Positions 1 to 8,344 of a stretch of DNA of 64,000 nt are shown here, piece after piece. Position numbers and translations under genes: made by a program. How positions within the stretch are numbered: position 1 is the first letter of the stretch; the number at the start of each line of letters is the position of its first letter. The stretch spans positions 1 to 64,000 of the forward strand of contig SVEQ01000001.1 of NCBI GenBank assembly GCA_015057325.1, read 5' to 3'. Source of the DNA: Lachnospiraceae bacterium. Its GTDB lineage: Bacteria; Bacillota; Clostridia; Lachnospirales; Lachnospiraceae. The notes below the pieces were generated by a model. It did not search any database, was not told where the DNA came from, and saw only the letters and a program-made list of their open reading frames with translations.

Positions 1-1
1 T

Positions 2-57
2 CATAATACATTAAAACCAAGTATGCTGTCTGTTAATTCAAAATGTACCCAAACAGC
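2..57. repeat. End of palindrome P1 (copy 1, truncated by window edge)
   Basis: These 56 bases, read in reverse complement, align with the left end of the large palindrome at 40226-40279. Shared blocks include GCATACTT and TTTTAATGTATTATG. Positions 22-57 also match 40605-40640 directly, where the same sequence forms the right end of that palindrome. The segment ends in AAACAGC, the terminal motif common to both palindromes of this repeat family. The rest of P1 would lie left of the window. Confidence 0.6.
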
Positions 58-111
58 TGACGCACGCGACTCGCCGTGAACGGCTCGCATCATCGCGAAC
101 GTTACGTGTTG
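58..111. repeat. Linker of composite repeat, copy 1
   Basis: A GC-rich 54-base spacer between palindromes P1 and P2. It can fold loosely on itself: the CGCACGCGAC side faces GCGAACGTTACGTG, and GCCGTGAACGGC is a small perfect hairpin. The second copy (40641-40680) is identical except that it lacks 14 bases lying between two CTCGC repeats, including that hairpin. Confidence 0.6.
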
Positions 112-414
112 GCTGCTTTGATGCACTTTCGTACATAACGAAACAGCGTGAGATTATCTGTGTGTGCAATATCCTGTGGAATATGGTAGGTGTTTAGAGG
201 TTGTTGGTATGCCGTGATTAACATAGCGATGCGAGCCATGGATGGCGAGCAAGGCATCATTGAGCCACGATGGCGAATTGATAGCCGGTCGCGTATTATA
301 AGAAAGTGTTGTCGGCATACCTACAACCTCTTAGCACCGGACATTCTGACACAGGATATGCATACATCTGATAATCTATACGCGTCCGTTAAGAATAAAA
401 GTGCATTAAACAGC
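112..414. repeat. Palindrome P2, copy 1: 303-bp giant hairpin repeat
   Basis: The left arm 112-214 and right arm 313-414 are imperfect inverted repeats of about 103 bases. The innermost 19 bases (196-214 against 313-331) pair with one mismatch. Further out ATATCCTGTG, AGATTATC, TAACG and ATGCACTTT recur in complementary order, ending in GCTGCTT...AAACAGC. The 98-base apex holds two related units at 233-248 and 262-276, each a GCCA...TGGC mini-hairpin. The copy at 40681-40983 has the same length with about six differences by eye. The open frame across 190-477 is not a gene, since copy 2 carries an in-frame TGA. It may be a MITE-like element or a structured RNA; I do not recognise the family. 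Confidence 0.85.
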
Positions 415-421
415 AATATGG

Positions 422-450
422 TTGCAGTTTTTGTAGATGTGCGTTATACT
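422..450 (+). promoter_or_regulatory. Predicted sigma-A promoter for the Sua5 gene
   Basis: TTGCAG (422-427), a 17-base spacer and TATACT (445-450) end 32 bases before the start codon. The -35 begins only 8 bases after palindrome P2. The same TTGCAG-17 arrangement follows the second copy upstream of iorA. Confidence 0.55.
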
Positions 451-482
451 ATGAACGCAAATTACGGAATTGTGTAATAAGA

Positions 483-1640
483 ATGGAAGAAACAATGGAA
501 GATACGATAAATGATTCAGAAAAGAATACAGTAGTTGTACAAGCTCAATCCGATTATGATGAAGAGGTTTTAAAGGAGGCTGCCGAGTGTCTTAAGAGTG
601 GCGGTCTTGTAGCATTTCCGACAGAGACCGTATATGGACTTGGTGCAGATGGCCTTAACCCTGAAGCGTCAAAGAAGATATATGCGGCAAAGGGAAGACC
701 TTCGGATAATCCGCTAATTGTACATATTGCAGAGGTTGATGCGTTAGAGAAACTCGCTTATCCCAATGATATGGCATATACGTTAGCTCAAGCTTTTTGG
801 CCGGGTCCGCTTACGATGGTGCTTCCTAAGAAGGACATTGTTCCGAAGGAAACAACCGGTGGTCTTGATACGGTTGCAATTCGTATGCCGTCGCATCCTG
901 CTGCGCTTTCGCTTATAAGACAGTCAGGTGTATATGTGGCTGCACCGTCGGCTAACATATCAGGAAGACCGTCACCCACAAAGGCATCGCATGTTATCGA
1001 GGACATGGATGGTAGAATAGATTATATTATTGACGGTGGCGATGTTGGAATTGGAATAGAATCAACAATTGTAGATTTAACTTCGGACATACCTACAATA
1101 TTAAGGCCCGGATATATTACAAAGAAAATGTTAGAGGACATGGTTGGTGAGGTCATGATAGATCCTGCACTTGATAGGCCTCTTGAAATGGCAGCCGCCG
1201 GCGTACACCCAAAGGCTCCGGGAATGAAGTACACACATTATGCGCCGAAGGGAGAGTTAACCCTTGTTGAAAAAGGTTCAATTAATGTGACAGACCAAAA
1301 TGTCAATGCCGCGCAAACATCGGAAAATGCAGGCAATTTGGAAGTTATAGAAAAGATTAAGGAGCTTGCAAAAAGCAAGCAAGATGAAGGTTACAAAGTC
1401 GGCATCATGGCGCCGGAGGAATCATTTAGCGAGTATGTCGGATTCGCGGACACGGTAATTTGTGTCGGAAACAGGACTAAACAGGCTACGGTGGCAGCAG
1501 GTCTTTATGCGGCGCTTCGTCAGTTTGATGATAATGATGTGGAATATATATATGCGGAAAGTTTTCGAGACGGAGAACTTTCTTATGCGATTATGAACCG
1601 TTTGCTTAAGGCAGCGGGACAGCGAGTTATTCGTGTGTAG
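483..1640 (+). CDS. L-threonylcarbamoyladenylate synthase, Sua5 type
   Basis: Makes threonylcarbamoyl-AMP from threonine, bicarbonate and ATP, the first step of the t6A37 modification of ANN-decoding tRNAs; cytoplasmic. At 385 aa this is the long Sua5 form. The YrdC-like catalytic domain (about residues 25-215) shows FPTETVYGLG, KGRPSDNPLIVHI, FWPGPLTMVL and APSANISGRPSPT. A C-terminal Sua5 domain follows, after the family's APGMKYTHYAP linker. The first ATG lacks a clear SD, and the ATG at 495, 12 bases in, is an alternative. The gene stands alone between a repeat-associated promoter and a bidirectional terminator. The family call is secure. Confidence 0.95.
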   Translation: MEETMEDTINDSEKNTVVVQAQSDYDEEVLKEAAECLKSGGLVAFPTETVYGLGADGLNPEASKKIYAAKGRPSDNPLIVHIAEVDALEKLAYPNDMAYTLAQAFWPGPLTMVLPKKDIVPKETTGGLDTVAIRMPSHPAALSLIRQSGVYVAAPSANISGRPSPTKASHVIEDMDGRIDYIIDGGDVGIGIESTIVDLTSDIPTILRPGYITKKMLEDMVGEVMIDPALDRPLEMAAAGVHPKAPGMKYTHYAPKGELTLVEKGSINVTDQNVNAAQTSENAGNLEVIEKIKELAKSKQDEGYKVGIMAPEESFSEYVGFADTVICVGNRTKQATVAAGLYAALRQFDDNDVEYIYAESFRDGELSYAIMNRLLKAAGQRVIRV

Positions 1641-1649
1641 TAAAAAAAT

Positions 1650-1695
1650 AGAGCTTATCTTTTGCATGATAAATGCATCAGATAAGCTCTTTTTT
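1650..1695. terminator. Bidirectional intrinsic terminator
   Basis: AGAGCTTATCT pairs with AGATAAGCTCT, with an inner TGCAT/ATGCA extension. There is a T-run on the + side and A-rich sequence on the other. It sits between the converging Sua5 gene and the minus-strand ABC operon and can serve both. Confidence 0.85.
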
Positions 1696-1697
1696 AA

Positions 1698-2447
1698 TTA
1701 TATAGTTACTGTTTCGTTTGCTTTTCTCTTCTTCTCGGACATGTTAAGTGAAATAATCCATGCGACAGCTCCGATAAACAGGTATGCTACGCGGGATAAA
1801 AGATAGGAGGTTTTTAACACAAAAGGTGTCTCGGTGCCATTCATTTTTTCAAGAGCTGCTGACATTTCTTTGTAATAGTTAGCCCCGTTAGTGTCAATAA
1901 AGAGTCCGGGTGCAACAAAAGCCAGCACCAGAATCACAGCCATTAAAACATAAACCAAGAACGGATTGACTTTTCCTAAACAATTCCCTATGCCCAGTAT
2001 CACTAATAAGCAAGGAACACTGACTAGTAAGTATTCTGCCATGTAAGTTAAAAGATTTACCTGGTCAAAATAAACCTTAAGGAAGACACATCCAAGAACC
2101 AAAAGCAGCAGATTTGATAAGAGGAAATATCCCCCTATGATGATACTTTTAATCAGCATGCGGCGCCTTGCAGAAAAACCGGTTACGTCTGTTAGAATTC
2201 CTACTTTTTTCTGCTTTTTTGAGTAAACAGTTGCCACAAGAAAGAGTGATGCCAGCATGGACAAAAGCGCGGCGTCGCCTAAATATTTGCCGAAGCTCCA
2301 TCCGGAAAATGGCGCTGTGTCTGACACGCCCAGTATTGTTTCAGACGAGAGTAGGAACCAGCCGTAAAGCAGTGTGATAACTGTCATTGCAAGAACGTAG
2401 GGTTTTGCAAGAATAATTTTTATTTCATAATTAAAAATCTTCATCAA
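1698..2447 (-). CDS. ABC transporter integral membrane subunit
   Basis: A 249-aa hydrophobic protein with about six predicted membrane segments and a short basic C-terminus (SEKKRKANETV). It resembles ABC-2-type permeases in length and topology, but no signature motif makes the assignment exact. It overlaps the preceding permease-peptidase gene by 17 bp and is the last gene of the five-gene minus-strand run. The track start is TTG at 2447, about nine bases after a GAGGAGG Shine-Dalgarno, and an ATG follows one codon later. It probably pairs with the upstream permease to form the membrane half of one transporter. Confidence 0.7.
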   Translation of the reverse strand: MMKIFNYEIKIILAKPYVLAMTVITLLYGWFLLSSETILGVSDTAPFSGWSFGKYLGDAALLSMLASLFLVATVYSKKQKKVGILTDVTGFSARRRMLIKSIIIGGYFLLSNLLLLVLGCVFLKVYFDQVNLLTYMAEYLLVSVPCLLVILGIGNCLGKVNPFLVYVLMAVILVLAFVAPGLFIDTNGANYYKEMSAALEKMNGTETPFVLKTSYLLSRVAYLFIGAVAWIISLNMSEKKRKANETVTI

Positions 2448-4677
2448 TGTTCAAATCCTCCTCTGTTAGTCCTGAAAGATTAAGGAAATCCTCATATGTG
2501 ACACCGGGTGTTCCGTCAAACATATTTCCGTGGCCACTATCATAGAGCTTTTTAAGAACTTTATCCATAGCCTCTTCGCCACCGAGCTTCTCCTCCGCTT
2601 TTAGTAACATAAGTGGCATACGACTGTACTTGTTGATGGCGTTTACGGAGTCTTCGATGCTTGTTTTGTAGCTTTTTGGAAGTTTCTTTAAATACTCGGG
2701 GTGACGGAAATAGAAGTTGTTATTTTGACATTTTACATCTTCCTTCCATTTGTCTACGTAGTATTGCTTGGCATACATTTCTCCGTACTTTTCTTTAACT
2801 AGACGGTAGGTGGTGTAGACATCCAATCCTTCCGCAGACCAAAGCTTATCCTCGTCCACATAGCATCCCATATCCCCCCAGTATAGGTGGATTATCTCGT
2901 GCATAAATGTTTCGTTTTTGTTTGTACCCTTTTTGCTGTCAGAGAGTGTTTCCGGAGACATCATATCTTCGGAAAGCATTACATTTCCGAAGACTACTCC
3001 ACCGCTACCACCATTATCTGAACTGAGCAATTGTATACGTATTTTGTCTTCTTCGCTGATGGATTTTAGTGAACCAAAGTGTTTGTCGCAGTAATCCAAA
3101 ACGTCGGTAATTGCACTGTTTATATCGCTTTTCTCAACCAAATCCGTATGTTTTTCGCTGTGTTCAAAGAGAATTTCGGAATCATTGTAAGGGATTTTTT
3201 CAACGTGGTTTTTGGCAGATAAAAGCATCGGATATTCTGTGCCCAAATCATATCGTAGGGTACCGTCCTTATTTTCCTTTATACGCTTAAGAGGAAATCC
3301 GTTGTTGGTTGCAACGTGATCTGCCGGAAGATTCACATACACATGCCCACGTTCACATCCAAGTCTAAGGAAATACGGCATGAGGGTTTCGGCACCCACA
3401 TTTATATAGTCAGGTTCAATCGAATCGTAAAGCTTGTAACCATCTTTTTGGAAGCAAGAATTGGCAAATGCAGGATATCCGCTGTATTCGATAACCATTT
3501 CGCCGGTTTTCTTGCCGGGATTATGAATGACACCTGCCATTTCGGCGAGATTAAGATCGTTAGGATTATCCGTGTTGTACTTCACATCGAAGTCAAGTGG
3601 CTTTCCATCCAATGTGACGCTTTTAATTTTGATGCCTGAATTGATTGTAAAATTCATTTCTTCAGTAGCAACATCCTTAAGCTTCATCGTAAGTTTGCCC
3701 TTAAGTGTACCAAGAACCGTATTAAAATGAATATCTGCCTCGGAAGCAGATGCCATACCAATATATTCATCATCAATGTCCATATAACTGTAGTCATTCG
3801 AATATGCCATGACCGGTGAGTGGTCGATGAACGGCTCCTTAACAATCATCACTATAGCGATGGCAAATGCTAAAACAATCGGGATTAATCCTTTTATTTC
3901 TGTGCAATTTTTTGCAAAAGATTTTATGATTCCATACTGATATCGTCTTGCAAACATTACGCCAAGTGCCCGAAATCCTATTGCGACAAACAGCAACAGA
4001 ACTCTGGTGTATATCTGGAATCTCACGTTACCATAAGAACCGTAAGAATCTGATACGTTCATAAACTGTGGCATATTCCATCTAAAGAAAATGTTCATGC
4101 ACGCAATTTTTGTAAACTGCGCTGCGGTAAGTATAAGTAGTAAAATGACGGAAATACATATATTTTGTGAAATCATATAAAGACCGTCACACACAAGCAG
4201 AGTCATTAGAATACCGGGTAGCATTGCAGTAAATGTATAAATCAGATATCTTCCAAAATCGAAGTAGTACTCGGTTTTCGCGCTACAGACCGGAAGATAA
4301 ACTATTACAGAGAGAATGGTTGTTATTAACGCACATAGCATATATGCAAATAATGTTGCGAGTGTTATCTTTCTGCCGGCTGCATATGCATTTACCATAT
4401 GAGAAGTTCCGTTACTTTTGAATCTGTCGGCATCCATTATCAGGCCGATACCCCAAAGGATAGAACCACCAAGTCCGCCAAGACAAAAGGGATAGATAAT
4501 GTTTGAGGTAGTTACTGACTCGGCAAATACAGACAACACGTTGCTGAGTAGATTTTTAAGTGGAGATACAAATCCTAAAGCAACAAATGCCATATTTAAG
4601 GCGATGAGTAAATATGTTTTTTTATTCATAAGGAGTCGTCTTAATTCGACTCCGGTTAGTCTCATAGTCTGTTTCAT
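2431..4677 (-). CDS. ABC-2-type permease fused to an M1-like zinc metallopeptidase domain
   Basis: A 748-aa two-part protein. Residues 1 to about 290 hold six or so membrane segments typical of ABC-2 permeases. After a final segment near 270-285 comes a large soluble region. It contains HEIIH followed 19 residues later by the glutamate of WSAEGL, the HExxH-(18)-E zinc site of gluzincins such as the M1 aminopeptidases. By topology the peptidase probably lies outside the membrane. The gene overlaps the ATPase gene by 4 bp (ATGA) and the next permease by 17 bp, so the products are likely made together. Permease-M1 fusions are known as a domain architecture, but the substrate here is unknown. Confidence 0.85.
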   Translation of the reverse strand: MKQTMRLTGVELRRLLMNKKTYLLIALNMAFVALGFVSPLKNLLSNVLSVFAESVTTSNIIYPFCLGGLGGSILWGIGLIMDADRFKSNGTSHMVNAYAAGRKITLATLFAYMLCALITTILSVIVYLPVCSAKTEYYFDFGRYLIYTFTAMLPGILMTLLVCDGLYMISQNICISVILLLILTAAQFTKIACMNIFFRWNMPQFMNVSDSYGSYGNVRFQIYTRVLLLFVAIGFRALGVMFARRYQYGIIKSFAKNCTEIKGLIPIVLAFAIAIVMIVKEPFIDHSPVMAYSNDYSYMDIDDEYIGMASASEADIHFNTVLGTLKGKLTMKLKDVATEEMNFTINSGIKIKSVTLDGKPLDFDVKYNTDNPNDLNLAEMAGVIHNPGKKTGEMVIEYSGYPAFANSCFQKDGYKLYDSIEPDYINVGAETLMPYFLRLGCERGHVYVNLPADHVATNNGFPLKRIKENKDGTLRYDLGTEYPMLLSAKNHVEKIPYNDSEILFEHSEKHTDLVEKSDINSAITDVLDYCDKHFGSLKSISEEDKIRIQLLSSDNGGSGGVVFGNVMLSEDMMSPETLSDSKKGTNKNETFMHEIIHLYWGDMGCYVDEDKLWSAEGLDVYTTYRLVKEKYGEMYAKQYYVDKWKEDVKCQNNNFYFRHPEYLKKLPKSYKTSIEDSVNAINKYSRMPLMLLKAEEKLGGEEAMDKVLKKLYDSGHGNMFDGTPGVTYEDFLNLSGLTEEDLNIDEDF

Positions 4678-5543
4678 AATTCGCCTCTTTTCTCACCAAA
4701 GTTTATGCAGTAGAGATACGCATCTTCAAGAGTAGCTTCACATCTCTCTACATAATCTGGCAAATTATCTCCTACAATCCTTGTTAACACGCCGTTTCTT
4801 GTGTTTACTTTAGAGACAATTTCACATTCTTTTGGAATCACATCGTCTATCCGGCGAACATAAGTCCCTACGTGATCAGTGGTCTGTTCGATAAGTTCCG
4901 CCGGACTTCCGTCGTATAGAATTTTACCGCCGTAGATTACCAAGACTCGATTACAAACTGCTTGCACATCGTCCACGATATGTGTAGATAAAAACACAAT
5001 TTTGTCGCTTGAAAGTTCTGAAAAAATGTTTCTGAAACGAACTCGCTCTTCAGGATCAAGTCCTACAGTTGGCTCGTCCAAAATCATTATTTCAGGTTGA
5101 CCAAGTATAGCCTGTGCGATTCCAACGCGTTGTTTTTGTCCACCGGAAAGACTGCTAATTCTTGCTTTCCTCTTATCTGCAAGACCTGTCTTTTCAAGAG
5201 CCCATTCGATTTCGGATTTTCCTTTAATGTTCTTTAAGGCTGCCATATAATCAAGGAACTGCCAAACGGTTAGCTCTTCTAAAAGTCCAAATGTCTGTGG
5301 CAAATAACCTAATCTGCGCTTAAATTCCTGCTCATTATCAAGAAGCTTTTCACCGTCAACTAAAATGTTTCCTTTTGTTTCTATAAGTCCCGCTGTCATC
5401 AGCTTCATAAGTGTTGATTTGCCGGCACCGTTAGGTCCTAATATTCCGACAAAGTCAGGGCTTTCCACTGAAAAACTTACATTTGACAGAGCCTTCTTGC
5501 CGGAAGGGTAAATCATGGTTACGTCGTTAATATCAATTTGCAT
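4674..5543 (-). CDS. ABC transporter ATP-binding protein
   Basis: A 289-aa ATPase with Walker A GPNGAGKST (about residue 36), signature LSGGQKQRV, Walker B IMILDEPTVGLD and the H-loop in STHIVDD. The C-terminal 70 residues form a short accessory domain. It powers the two membrane proteins encoded directly downstream, and its stop overlaps the next start by 4 bp. It lies 131 bp downstream of the kinase gene, behind a likely terminator, so its expression may differ from that of the two-component pair. Substrate unknown; by analogy with kinase-linked exporters, antimicrobial peptides are a guess. Confidence 0.93.
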   Translation of the reverse strand: MQIDINDVTMIYPSGKKALSNVSFSVESPDFVGILGPNGAGKSTLMKLMTAGLIETKGNILVDGEKLLDNEQEFKRRLGYLPQTFGLLEELTVWQFLDYMAALKNIKGKSEIEWALEKTGLADKRKARISSLSGGQKQRVGIAQAILGQPEIMILDEPTVGLDPEERVRFRNIFSELSSDKIVFLSTHIVDDVQAVCNRVLVIYGGKILYDGSPAELIEQTTDHVGTYVRRIDDVIPKECEIVSKVNTRNGVLTRIVGDNLPDYVERCEATLEDAYLYCINFGEKRGEL

Positions 5544-5570
5544 AATGATTCCTCTTTTCTAAAATAATAT

Positions 5571-5610
5571 AAAAGGCAGAGTCATTTATCATTCTCTGAC
5601 TCTACCTTTA
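5571..5610 (-). terminator. Intrinsic terminator or attenuator after the kinase gene
   Basis: On the minus strand AAGGTAGAGTCA pairs with TGACTCTGCCTT (one C-A mismatch) and is followed by a T-rich tract. It lies between the histidine kinase gene and the ABC ATPase gene, so it could reduce read-through into the transporter. Confidence 0.65.
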
Positions 5611-5674
5611 TAACATATATTTCTTGTAGTGTATCTGTGGGAAATGTGGAGTTTGTGTGTAGTTGGTTTGCCTG

Positions 5675-6994
5675 TTACTGGGTAATCCGAAACTCTACAC
5701 CGCCATCGGTATTGGAAATACTGTATTCTGCGCCAAACATTGACAGTACCATGCCGGTTATGTAAAGACCAAGTCCGCTTCCGGCAGTGTTTTTTGTATC
5801 GCCGCGGTAGAAGGCTTCAAACAAATGTGGCAAATGCTTGTCATCAATGTGCGCAGGAAAGTTCGTAACATTAAGTTTTACCGTGCCATCTTGTGATGTT
5901 GAAAGTCCGACCTTGACGGTTCCGCCGTTTGGAGTGTAATTAAAGGCGTTTCCAAGAATGTTGCCCAGTGCCTTGGCGAGCAGTTTTTCATCGCCACGAA
6001 AATCAACATTGTCCGGCACCTGATAGTCGAGATGTATATTTTTCTCCGTAATCAGTCCGTCATAGATAGCAATAGTTTCGTCCAGGATTCTGTCTATCTT
6101 AACGGCTTGCATATTGTTCGTATCCCCTATATCGATGTGAGATACGAGCAGAATCTCATTGATGAAACCAACCAGTTCGTTGAGCGTATCGCTGCATTTT
6201 GCAAGATATTTGTCGCGGTCTTTATAAACACCGATTCCCGCACGCATGCCGTCTATCTGTCCGATTACAACCGAGATTGGAGTTTTTAACTCGTGTGACA
6301 CTCCGGCAAAGAACAGCATCCTGCGTCGCTCGCGCTCTTTCTCCAGGGCTATTTCATTTTTCAAATAAAGATTCTTGTCGTTTAGTCGTTCTAGCGCGGC
6401 CGACAGTTCGTCAGACAGAGTGTTCAGGCTTTTGGCAAGTGCACCTATCTCGTCGTCACGCTCGTCCGGGCAGTACCAGTCAAAATTCTGTTCAGCCATC
6501 GCCTGTGCAATCTTGCTCATTCTTACGATAGGACGTTTCAAGTAATAAGATGTAAGCTTTGCACCGGCAAATGATAAGATTAATGCGATGGCAAATGCAA
6601 TCGGTAGGCTTATTAACGTCTGTCGCTTATAATCCTCGGTGCGTTCTGTACTTACTGTGACTAAAAGCACGTACTCCTTCGCATCATCTGCAAAGCGCAA
6701 AGGGTATGTCATGTCATTTGCAATACGCTCTTGCTTCTTATATGTATCCGCTGTGATCAAACGCACCTTGGCTCCCGACCGCGAAGCAAAAGTGTATATC
6801 ATATTTTCAGCTTCTGCTTTTTCCGCTGACATACATCTATTGGCAAGTTCTACGGATTCATTTTTAATATAGGATTGATATTTCTTTTTTCCGGCATAGG
6901 GTGTCAAGATGTAGAACGTCAAATAAACAGTGCCCATAATGAAACATGCCATAGTAAGAAACATCAGAAATGTTTTGATTGTAAGATTTTTCAT
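5675..6994 (-). CDS. Sensor histidine kinase
   Basis: A 439-aa membrane kinase. TM1 is near residues 8-30, a roughly 100-residue extracytoplasmic sensor follows, and TM2 is near 130-152. Then come a HAMP-like linker, a HisKA domain with the phospho-acceptor in HELKTPISVV, and a HATPase domain with an N-box (NILGNAFNY) and GSGLGLYI. It overlaps the upstream response-regulator gene by 4 bp, so the two form a cognate pair. The transporter genes downstream are plausible targets or co-sensors. No conserved sensor family was recognised in the external domain. Confidence 0.92.
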   Translation of the reverse strand: MKNLTIKTFLMFLTMACFIMGTVYLTFYILTPYAGKKKYQSYIKNESVELANRCMSAEKAEAENMIYTFASRSGAKVRLITADTYKKQERIANDMTYPLRFADDAKEYVLLVTVSTERTEDYKRQTLISLPIAFAIALILSFAGAKLTSYYLKRPIVRMSKIAQAMAEQNFDWYCPDERDDEIGALAKSLNTLSDELSAALERLNDKNLYLKNEIALEKERERRRMLFFAGVSHELKTPISVVIGQIDGMRAGIGVYKDRDKYLAKCSDTLNELVGFINEILLVSHIDIGDTNNMQAVKIDRILDETIAIYDGLITEKNIHLDYQVPDNVDFRGDEKLLAKALGNILGNAFNYTPNGGTVKVGLSTSQDGTVKLNVTNFPAHIDDKHLPHLFEAFYRGDTKNTAGSGLGLYITGMVLSMFGAEYSISNTDGGVEFRITQ

Positions 6995-7662
6995 TTTATA
7001 AGCTCCGTCATTTTATAGCCGATACCACGCACGGTTTCTATGCAGTCGTTATTACCGAGCTTTCGTCTGATATTCTTGATATGTGTGTCTACAATTCTTG
7101 TATCTTCGTAATACTCGTAATCCCATAATTTTGAGAGTAGAGTTTTCCTTGTGACAACGCCGCCATTAGCCTTCATAAGTTCTGACAGGATGTCGAACTC
7201 TTTTAGAGTAAATTCGACTGCGCCTCCGTCGATCGTTACTGTGTGTGTGTGCTCGTCTAGGACGATACCATTCATGGAAAGTGTCTCGCTGGCGGTAACT
7301 CGTCCGCTTCTTCGAAGTATAGCCTCAACCTTGCTTACGATTACAGGCATAGAAGTTGTTTTGGAAATGTATTCGTCCACCTTGAGCTGGTAGCCTTTAA
7401 GCTGATCCTCTTCTGAAAACTTTGCTGTAAGCATCACGATAGGAACATCATTTTTTTTGCGGATAAGTTCGCAGAGGGTAAAGCCGTCAAGCTTGGGCAA
7501 CATGATATCGAGGATTACAAGATCGTACTCTCTTTCTTCCATAGCGTCGATGGCAAGAAGCCCGTCGCCAACTGCATTAACGGAAAATCCTGCATTTGAC
7601 AAAAAGTTGACCAGTAATTCCTGATAGTCTGCGTTATCTTCTACAACCAGTATCTGATACAT
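6991..7662 (-). CDS. OmpR-family response regulator
   Basis: A 223-aa two-domain regulator. The receiver has acidic residues near the N-terminus (VVEDNADYQ), the phospho-acceptor Asp in DLVILDIMLPKLDG, and the conserved Thr and Lys (MLTAK, ISKTTS). The C-terminal winged helix includes TRKTLLSKLWDYE and the typical VDTHIKNIRRKLG recognition segment. First gene of the minus-strand operon, with SD GGAGGT just upstream of the ATG. OmpR-type regulators bind direct repeats with about 11-bp spacing. A candidate set lies about 1 kb away near 8590-8744, but any link is inference. Confidence 0.94.
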   Translation of the reverse strand: MYQILVVEDNADYQELLVNFLSNAGFSVNAVGDGLLAIDAMEEREYDLVILDIMLPKLDGFTLCELIRKKNDVPIVMLTAKFSEEDQLKGYQLKVDEYISKTTSMPVIVSKVEAILRRSGRVTASETLSMNGIVLDEHTHTVTIDGGAVEFTLKEFDILSELMKANGGVVTRKTLLSKLWDYEYYEDTRIVDTHIKNIRRKLGNNDCIETVRGIGYKMTELIK

Positions 7663-7791
7663 GTCTTACCTCCGATATTCCTCATAAATGTTCAGCGCTT
7701 TAGGCTGACATGAATTCCTTTTTATGAAAACATCATACTACAAATAGGCCTTAAATAAAAGACTAAAGGCGTGCGTATCTATCATATTGAG

Positions 7792-7820
7792 TTGATATAT
7801 TAATGTAAATATGGTAATAT
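7792..7820 (+). promoter_or_regulatory. Predicted sigma-A promoter for rpiB
   Basis: TTGATA (7792-7797), a 17-base spacer and TAATAT (7815-7820), with TGG directly before the -10 (extended -10). It lies in the divergent gap between the response regulator and rpiB. Confidence 0.7.
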
Positions 7821-7878
7821 GGGCACCGAAAAGACAAACTATTAGAAAAAACTACTATATAATAAGGAAGGAAAAATT

Positions 7879-8310
7879 ATGATAGCTTTAGGTTGTGATC
7901 AGGCAGGCTACAAATTGATGCAGGAAGTTAAGAAGCATCTTGAGGAAAGAGGTTTGGAGTATAAGGATTTTGGAACATACTCAGAGGATTCGGTAGATTA
8001 TCCTGAGTTTGGTAAGAAGGCAGCGCGTGCGGTTGCATCAGGCGAGTGTGACAGAGGAATACTTATCTGCGGTACGGGTATCGGAATCTCGATTGCCGCT
8101 AATAAGATTAAAGGCATTCGTGCAGCACTTTGTCATGACGTATTTTCCGCAGAGGCAACAAGACTTCATAATGATGCCAATATGCTTGCAATGGGTGGAA
8201 GAGTTGTCGGAATCGGCCCTGCATTAAAGATTGTGGATGCGTTTTTGGATACACCATTCTCAAATGAGGAAAGACACGTAAGACGTATCAATATGTTAGA
8301 GGAAGACTAA
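7879..8310 (+). CDS. rpiB: Ribose-5-phosphate isomerase B
   Basis: Interconverts ribose-5-phosphate and ribulose-5-phosphate in the non-oxidative pentose phosphate pathway; cytoplasmic. The 143-aa length fits RpiB/LacAB enzymes. Visible family features are IALGCDQAGY at the N-terminus, DFGTYSEDSVDYPEF, and the phosphate-binding and active-site loop GILICGTGIGISIAANK with its catalytic cysteine. An anomalous allose-6-phosphate isomerase activity is possible in this family. An SD (AAGGAAGG) precedes the ATG. A small AtpZ-like gene follows after 34 bp. Confidence 0.95.
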   Translation: MIALGCDQAGYKLMQEVKKHLEERGLEYKDFGTYSEDSVDYPEFGKKAARAVASGECDRGILICGTGIGISIAANKIKGIRAALCHDVFSAEATRLHNDANMLAMGGRVVGIGPALKIVDAFLDTPFSNEERHVRRINMLEED

Positions 8311-8344
8311 TCAAAATGGCGGTTGTCCGGAAAGGAATAAGTCT

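Noticed and set aside
190..477. Open frame of 95 codons after the first palindrome arm
   Set aside because: It runs through palindrome P2, and the almost identical copy at 40681-40983 has an in-frame TGA at the matching position. It has no family resemblance and overlaps the Sua5 promoter.
4499..4735. Frames antisense to the ABC operon, and similar antisense frames elsewhere
   Set aside because: They overlap well-supported genes, lack SDs and family motifs, and follow from codon bias of the true strand.
7690..7710. Small hairpin (TCAGC...GCTGA) in the response-regulator leader as a riboswitch or attenuator
   Set aside because: Five base pairs, no T-run, no alternative pairing found; too little to support a regulatory claim.
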